Shown here one piece after another: positions 61,593 through 64,000 of a DNA stretch of 64,000 bases. The notes under the pieces are model-generated. The model searched no databases, had not been told where the DNA came from, and saw nothing but the letters and a program-made list of their open reading frames with translations. Position numbers and translations under genes: made by a program. Source of the stretch: an uncultured Sulfurovum sp. (GTDB lineage Bacteria > Campylobacterota > Campylobacteria > Campylobacterales > Sulfurovaceae); the NCBI GenBank assembly GCA_902727895.1, contig CACVAP010000086.1:62001-126000 (forward strand). The letters run 5' to 3'. Positions within the stretch are counted from its first letter, which is position 1. Each line of letters starts with the position of its first letter.

Positions 61593-62105
61593 TTAACCAC
61601 AACCACCGATTGTTACTTTAACACTTTTACCAGCTTTCATAAATGTTCCATCACTAAAAGCAACGATTGCCACAACATCTTGACTTTCAGAAAGCTTTAC
61701 TCTTGATGCAAATTTTGCTTCTGCATTTTTTGTTGTTAACATAATGTCTGCACATCTTGAGTTAGCATTTTTAGTGTTTAAAATATGAATTGATTTAACA
61801 TGCTCTTTTTCTGTCATTGGACTCTCAACAGCTACTTTAACAGGAACAACGGCACCATTTTCTGCAATCTCTGGTACGGTAAGTTTTACTTTGTCAGAAT
61901 CTTTTAACTCTTTGTCTCCCACAATCGCTTTTACTGCATCTTCATAAGGTAAATCATTAGGACCTTTAACAGTCACTTTTTTAACTTCTACTTTAGTCTC
62001 ATTATTTTCTGCTGTTTTATTGTTTTCTGCAAATACCATTGTTGGTACAGTTACTACAGCAGCTGATGTTGCCATAATGCTCTTAATAAAATTTCTTCTT
62101 TCCAT
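61593..62105 (-). CDS. soxY: SoxY, sulfur carrier protein
   Basis: SoxY carries the sulfur substrate on a C-terminal cysteine. The 170-residue product has a Tat signal (MERRNFIKSIMATSAAVVTV) and ends in KVTIGGCG, with the Cys on the mobile GGCG arm (the common form is GGCGG). It is encoded upstream of soxZ. Confidence 0.95.
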   Translation of the reverse strand: MERRNFIKSIMATSAAVVTVPTMVFAENNKTAENNETKVEVKKVTVKGPNDLPYEDAVKAIVGDKELKDSDKVKLTVPEIAENGAVVPVKVAVESPMTEKEHVKSIHILNTKNANSRCADIMLTTKNAEAKFASRVKLSESQDVVAIVAFSDGTFMKAGKSVKVTIGGCG

Positions 62106-62133
62106 TTTTTGTCCTTAAATTTATTTATTCGTT

Positions 62134-62697
62134 CTATTTTTTTCTTATTTTTTCTTTTTTAGCTTGTATAACATAAGCTGTAATGTCACAAATTTCACTC
62201 TCATCAAACATTTGAGAAGTGAGGTTAATTGTCATTGCTGTTGTATTTGCGTCTACTCTTGGATCTGCAATCTTTTGATAAACAAATTGTGCATCTCTTA
62301 CTTTTGTGTCCATAAAGTTTGCTTTATAACCTACTAAAGGAGGTCCAACAGTTCCACCACCTACAGCACCTTCAATATTATGACAAGCAACACAGTTCCC
62401 ATATGCTTTAACTTCACCCTCTTTAGGAGCTTTCATTCCTTTGGGTAAGTTCTCTTTTTTGTCATTTTTAGAATTGAGGTTATGAAACATATATTCTCCT
62501 CTGGCAATGCTCTCTAAGTCATCCAATTTACAATCTTTTGGCATTGTATATTTTGTAGCACCAGGGATTAAATCATCTTTAACTATTTGACTAGCATCAG
62601 GCATTTCATATGATTTTGTCATATCTGAAGCATATACAGCTGTTACAGCTAACAATGCAAAAGAAAGAAAAGCAAATGGTCTAATACTTTTGTTCAT
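62134..62697 (-). CDS. soxX: SoxX, c-type cytochrome subunit of SoxAX
   Basis: The 187-residue monohaem product has a signal peptide and one CxxCH (YGNCVACHNIEGAVGGGTVG). It pairs with SoxA. It is first of the soxXYZAB run, with its own upstream region that contains direct repeats. The order X-Y-Z-A-B is typical of Campylobacterota; soxCD genes usually lie elsewhere in these genomes. Confidence 0.93.
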   Translation of the reverse strand: MNKSIRPFAFLSFALLAVTAVYASDMTKSYEMPDASQIVKDDLIPGATKYTMPKDCKLDDLESIARGEYMFHNLNSKNDKKENLPKGMKAPKEGEVKAYGNCVACHNIEGAVGGGTVGPPLVGYKANFMDTKVRDAQFVYQKIADPRVDANTTAMTINLTSQMFDESEICDITAYVIQAKKEKIRKK

Positions 62698-62738
62698 CTA
62701 AACTCCTTACGTCTTTTTTCGAGTGCATAATAACGTAT

Positions 62739-62760
62739 AAGTGTAAAAAAAGTGTAAAAA
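62739..62760. promoter_or_regulatory. 11-nt tandem direct repeat upstream of soxX
   Basis: aagtgtaaaaa occurs twice in perfect tandem (62739-62749 and 62750-62760), with aagtgaaa again 21 bases after the second. An 11-nt period is the form of OmpR/PhoB-type operators. It lies about 42 bases upstream of the soxX start and next to a histidine kinase gene. Binding is inference. Confidence 0.5.
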
Positions 62761-62874
62761 TGTTAGTAAAAAGTGAAATTATTGATTAAAAAAAATCATA
62801 TATTAAAATGTAGATAGATAATATTTTATTATTTAACAGATTCTGATAAATATAATTTAATTAATCTTAAAAAC

Positions 62875-64000
62875 TTATTTTGTATTTAAAGGGAAAGTAT
62901 AAATAAATATACTTCCTTTATCAAGCGTAGAATTCACCTTCAAAGTAATGCCCTCTTCATCTATAATATCTTTTACAATATTTAGACCTATTCCAAAACC
63001 ACCTTTGGTTTGATTTTCTCTATAATAACGTGAAAAGATATGATCTAAATTTTCAATACCAATGCCAAAGTCTTCTACAGAGAAAACAATTTGTTCATCT
63101 TCTTTATAAACTTTTACTTTTATCACCTCATCATCATGACTGTATTTAATAGCATTAGAAATGGTATTGTCCACAATACGCTGAAGTTTTGTTTTTGAAA
63201 AGTGATAGGTCAACAGTGGAAAAACTTCTGTTTCTATATCTATCTGCTTTAAATTCGCAATGCCTTTAAAATAATCCACACGATTTTCCACAAAATCTGA
63301 GACATTAATATCTTTAATTTTATGTTCAACCCTGCCTTGTTTAATCAAATAGTCCATATCATCATAAATGGTAGCCAGCGTTTTAGAAGCTGCTTTAATT
63401 CTGTGTAAATACTTACTCTCTCCATATTTGTTAGAAAATAAATCTGCATTAATGTTAATAATACTCAAAGGAGTATTAATCTCATGCATTGAATCTTTTA
63501 TAAAATTGTCCAGTTTATGGTTAATCTCTTCAAAAGGACGTGAAAAGTTTTTAAAGAGTCGTAAGGAAAAAATGAACAGTGTTACAAGAATCAATAAAAT
63601 CGCAAAAAATGCTAACATATAGATGTCATTCGCTCTATGTACTGTTGAAACTAAAAGATATTTTGCATTAAAATAATGACCCTCTTCTAAAGCATGCACA
63701 ATATAATAGTGCTGATTATCAGTATAAAACCCCGTAGCATAAGAAGAAGGTTTAAAGTCCAAGGTAGAAAAAACTGTCTCATACTCTTTAGTATATAAAG
63801 CTGTACTAAATTCTTTATACCGAGGAAAGGTATATATGCCTCCATTATCATATTCATCCATTGAAAGCATAACCCTATGTATCTGTGTTTCTAAAGCAAG
63901 TTCTATTTTTGCTTTATCAATCTGTAAAAGTAAGATCAAGTAAAAGGCAAGAGGCACAATAAGAATGACAGCCAATATAAGTGTATATTTCGTTGCGTAC
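62875..64000 (-). CDS. sensor histidine kinase (5' end outside window)
   Basis: The frame is open to position 64000 (residues YATKYTLILAVILIVPLAF precede), so the apparent TTG start at 63975 is internal. About 375 residues are visible: a membrane helix at the start, a periplasmic loop, a second membrane helix, the phospho-acceptor His in DSMHEINTPLSIININ, N box VDNTISNAIKYSHDDE and G boxes VEDFGIGIE and GGFGIGLNIVKD. A cognate response regulator may lie beyond the window. Proximity to soxX suggests regulation of the sox genes; this is inference. Confidence 0.9.
   Translation of the reverse strand, partial: YATKYTLILAVILIVPLAFYLILLLQIDKAKIELALETQIHRVMLSMDEYDNGGIYTFPRYKEFSTALYTKEYETVFSTLDFKPSSYATGFYTDNQHYYIVHALEEGHYFNAKYLLVSTVHRANDIYMLAFFAILLILVTLFIFSLRLFKNFSRPFEEINHKLDNFIKDSMHEINTPLSIININADLFSNKYGESKYLHRIKAASKTLATIYDDMDYLIKQGRVEHKIKDINVSDFVENRVDYFKGIANLKQIDIETEVFPLLTYHFSKTKLQRIVDNTISNAIKYSHDDEVIKVKVYKEDEQIVFSVEDFGIGIENLDHIFSRYYRENQTKGGFGIGLNIVKDIIDEEGITLKVNSTLDKGSIFIYTFPLNTK

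Noticed and set aside
1-64000. tRNA, rRNA or riboswitch genes
   Set aside because: No cloverleaf-like, rRNA-like or recognisable aptamer sequence was seen; the gttcgat palindromes that resemble a T-arm are simple hairpins.

Overview
The window is chromosomal DNA from a Campylobacterota (Epsilonproteobacteria) member, most likely a sulfur-oxidising Sulfurimonas/Sulfurovum-type chemolithotroph. The evidence is low GC, an HP0958-nif3-glyQ gene order as in Helicobacter, a close HsrA/CosR homologue, the glyA-DUF1882-SPOR gene order, and a soxXYZAB cluster lacking soxCD, as is usual for this phylum. No rRNA, tRNA or insertion sequence was seen.

Layout. 1-7.9 kb: housekeeping genes (HP0958 family, nif3, glyQ, purE, U32 peptidase, nadA, plsY, folB), with an accessory ATPase plus PD-(D/E)xK-like pair wedged between purE and glyQ. 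8.1-15.2 kb: an HsrA-like response regulator with its own histidine kinase, ferredoxin, Ppx/GppA, BamA and TyrA. 15.2-29.1 kb: SanA-like and DUF389 membrane proteins, then a moxR-DUF58-batA-batB...batC-batD operon interrupted by CPBP protease, PIN toxin-antitoxin, KAP NTPase and YhcG-type nuclease genes; a sensor kinase lies upstream. 29.2-38.7 kb: dapE, a MazF-type toxin-antitoxin pair, a PcfJ-like gene with an unknown partner, an NlpC/P60-like protein, a membrane TPR protein with near-identical repeats, and an octahaem cytochrome c. 38.7-47.7 kb: rhodanese, gatC, pilT, cvpA, fur, lysS, glyA, DUF1882, SPOR and trpE. 47.7-51.25 kb: accessory island (below). 51.3-55.1 kb: aroE, a catalytically dead rhodanese, purH, nlpC. 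55.1-64 kb: two YeeE/YedE transporters, then DUF302, DsrE, thioredoxin, soxB, soxA, soxZ, soxY, soxX and a sensor kinase cut by the window end.

The main discovery is at 48.4-51.1 kb: a compact (809 aa) protein with two RxxxxH HEPN motifs (R245/H250 and R682/H687). It is encoded on the minus strand directly beside a small CRISPR array with 36-nt repeats and three 30-nt spacers. In the gene's own orientation the repeat ends in AAAAC after a short CCCU/AGGG hairpin, like Cas13a/Cas13d repeats. This is a minimal type VI (Cas13) RNA-targeting locus with no cas1/cas2 in the window. It sits between trpE and aroE, and is bracketed by two 24-nt copies (23/24 identical, same orientation) of a dispersed palindromic element; one copy is fused into the terminal CRISPR repeat.

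Small palindromic elements ending in CCTAC (GTAGG on the other strand) recur between genes. They abut accessory genes, and at purE, trpE and yjbQ they contain the TAG stop codon. Two promoter regions (moxR and soxX) carry 11-nt-period direct repeats of the kind OmpR/PhoB-family regulators bind, each close to a histidine kinase gene.
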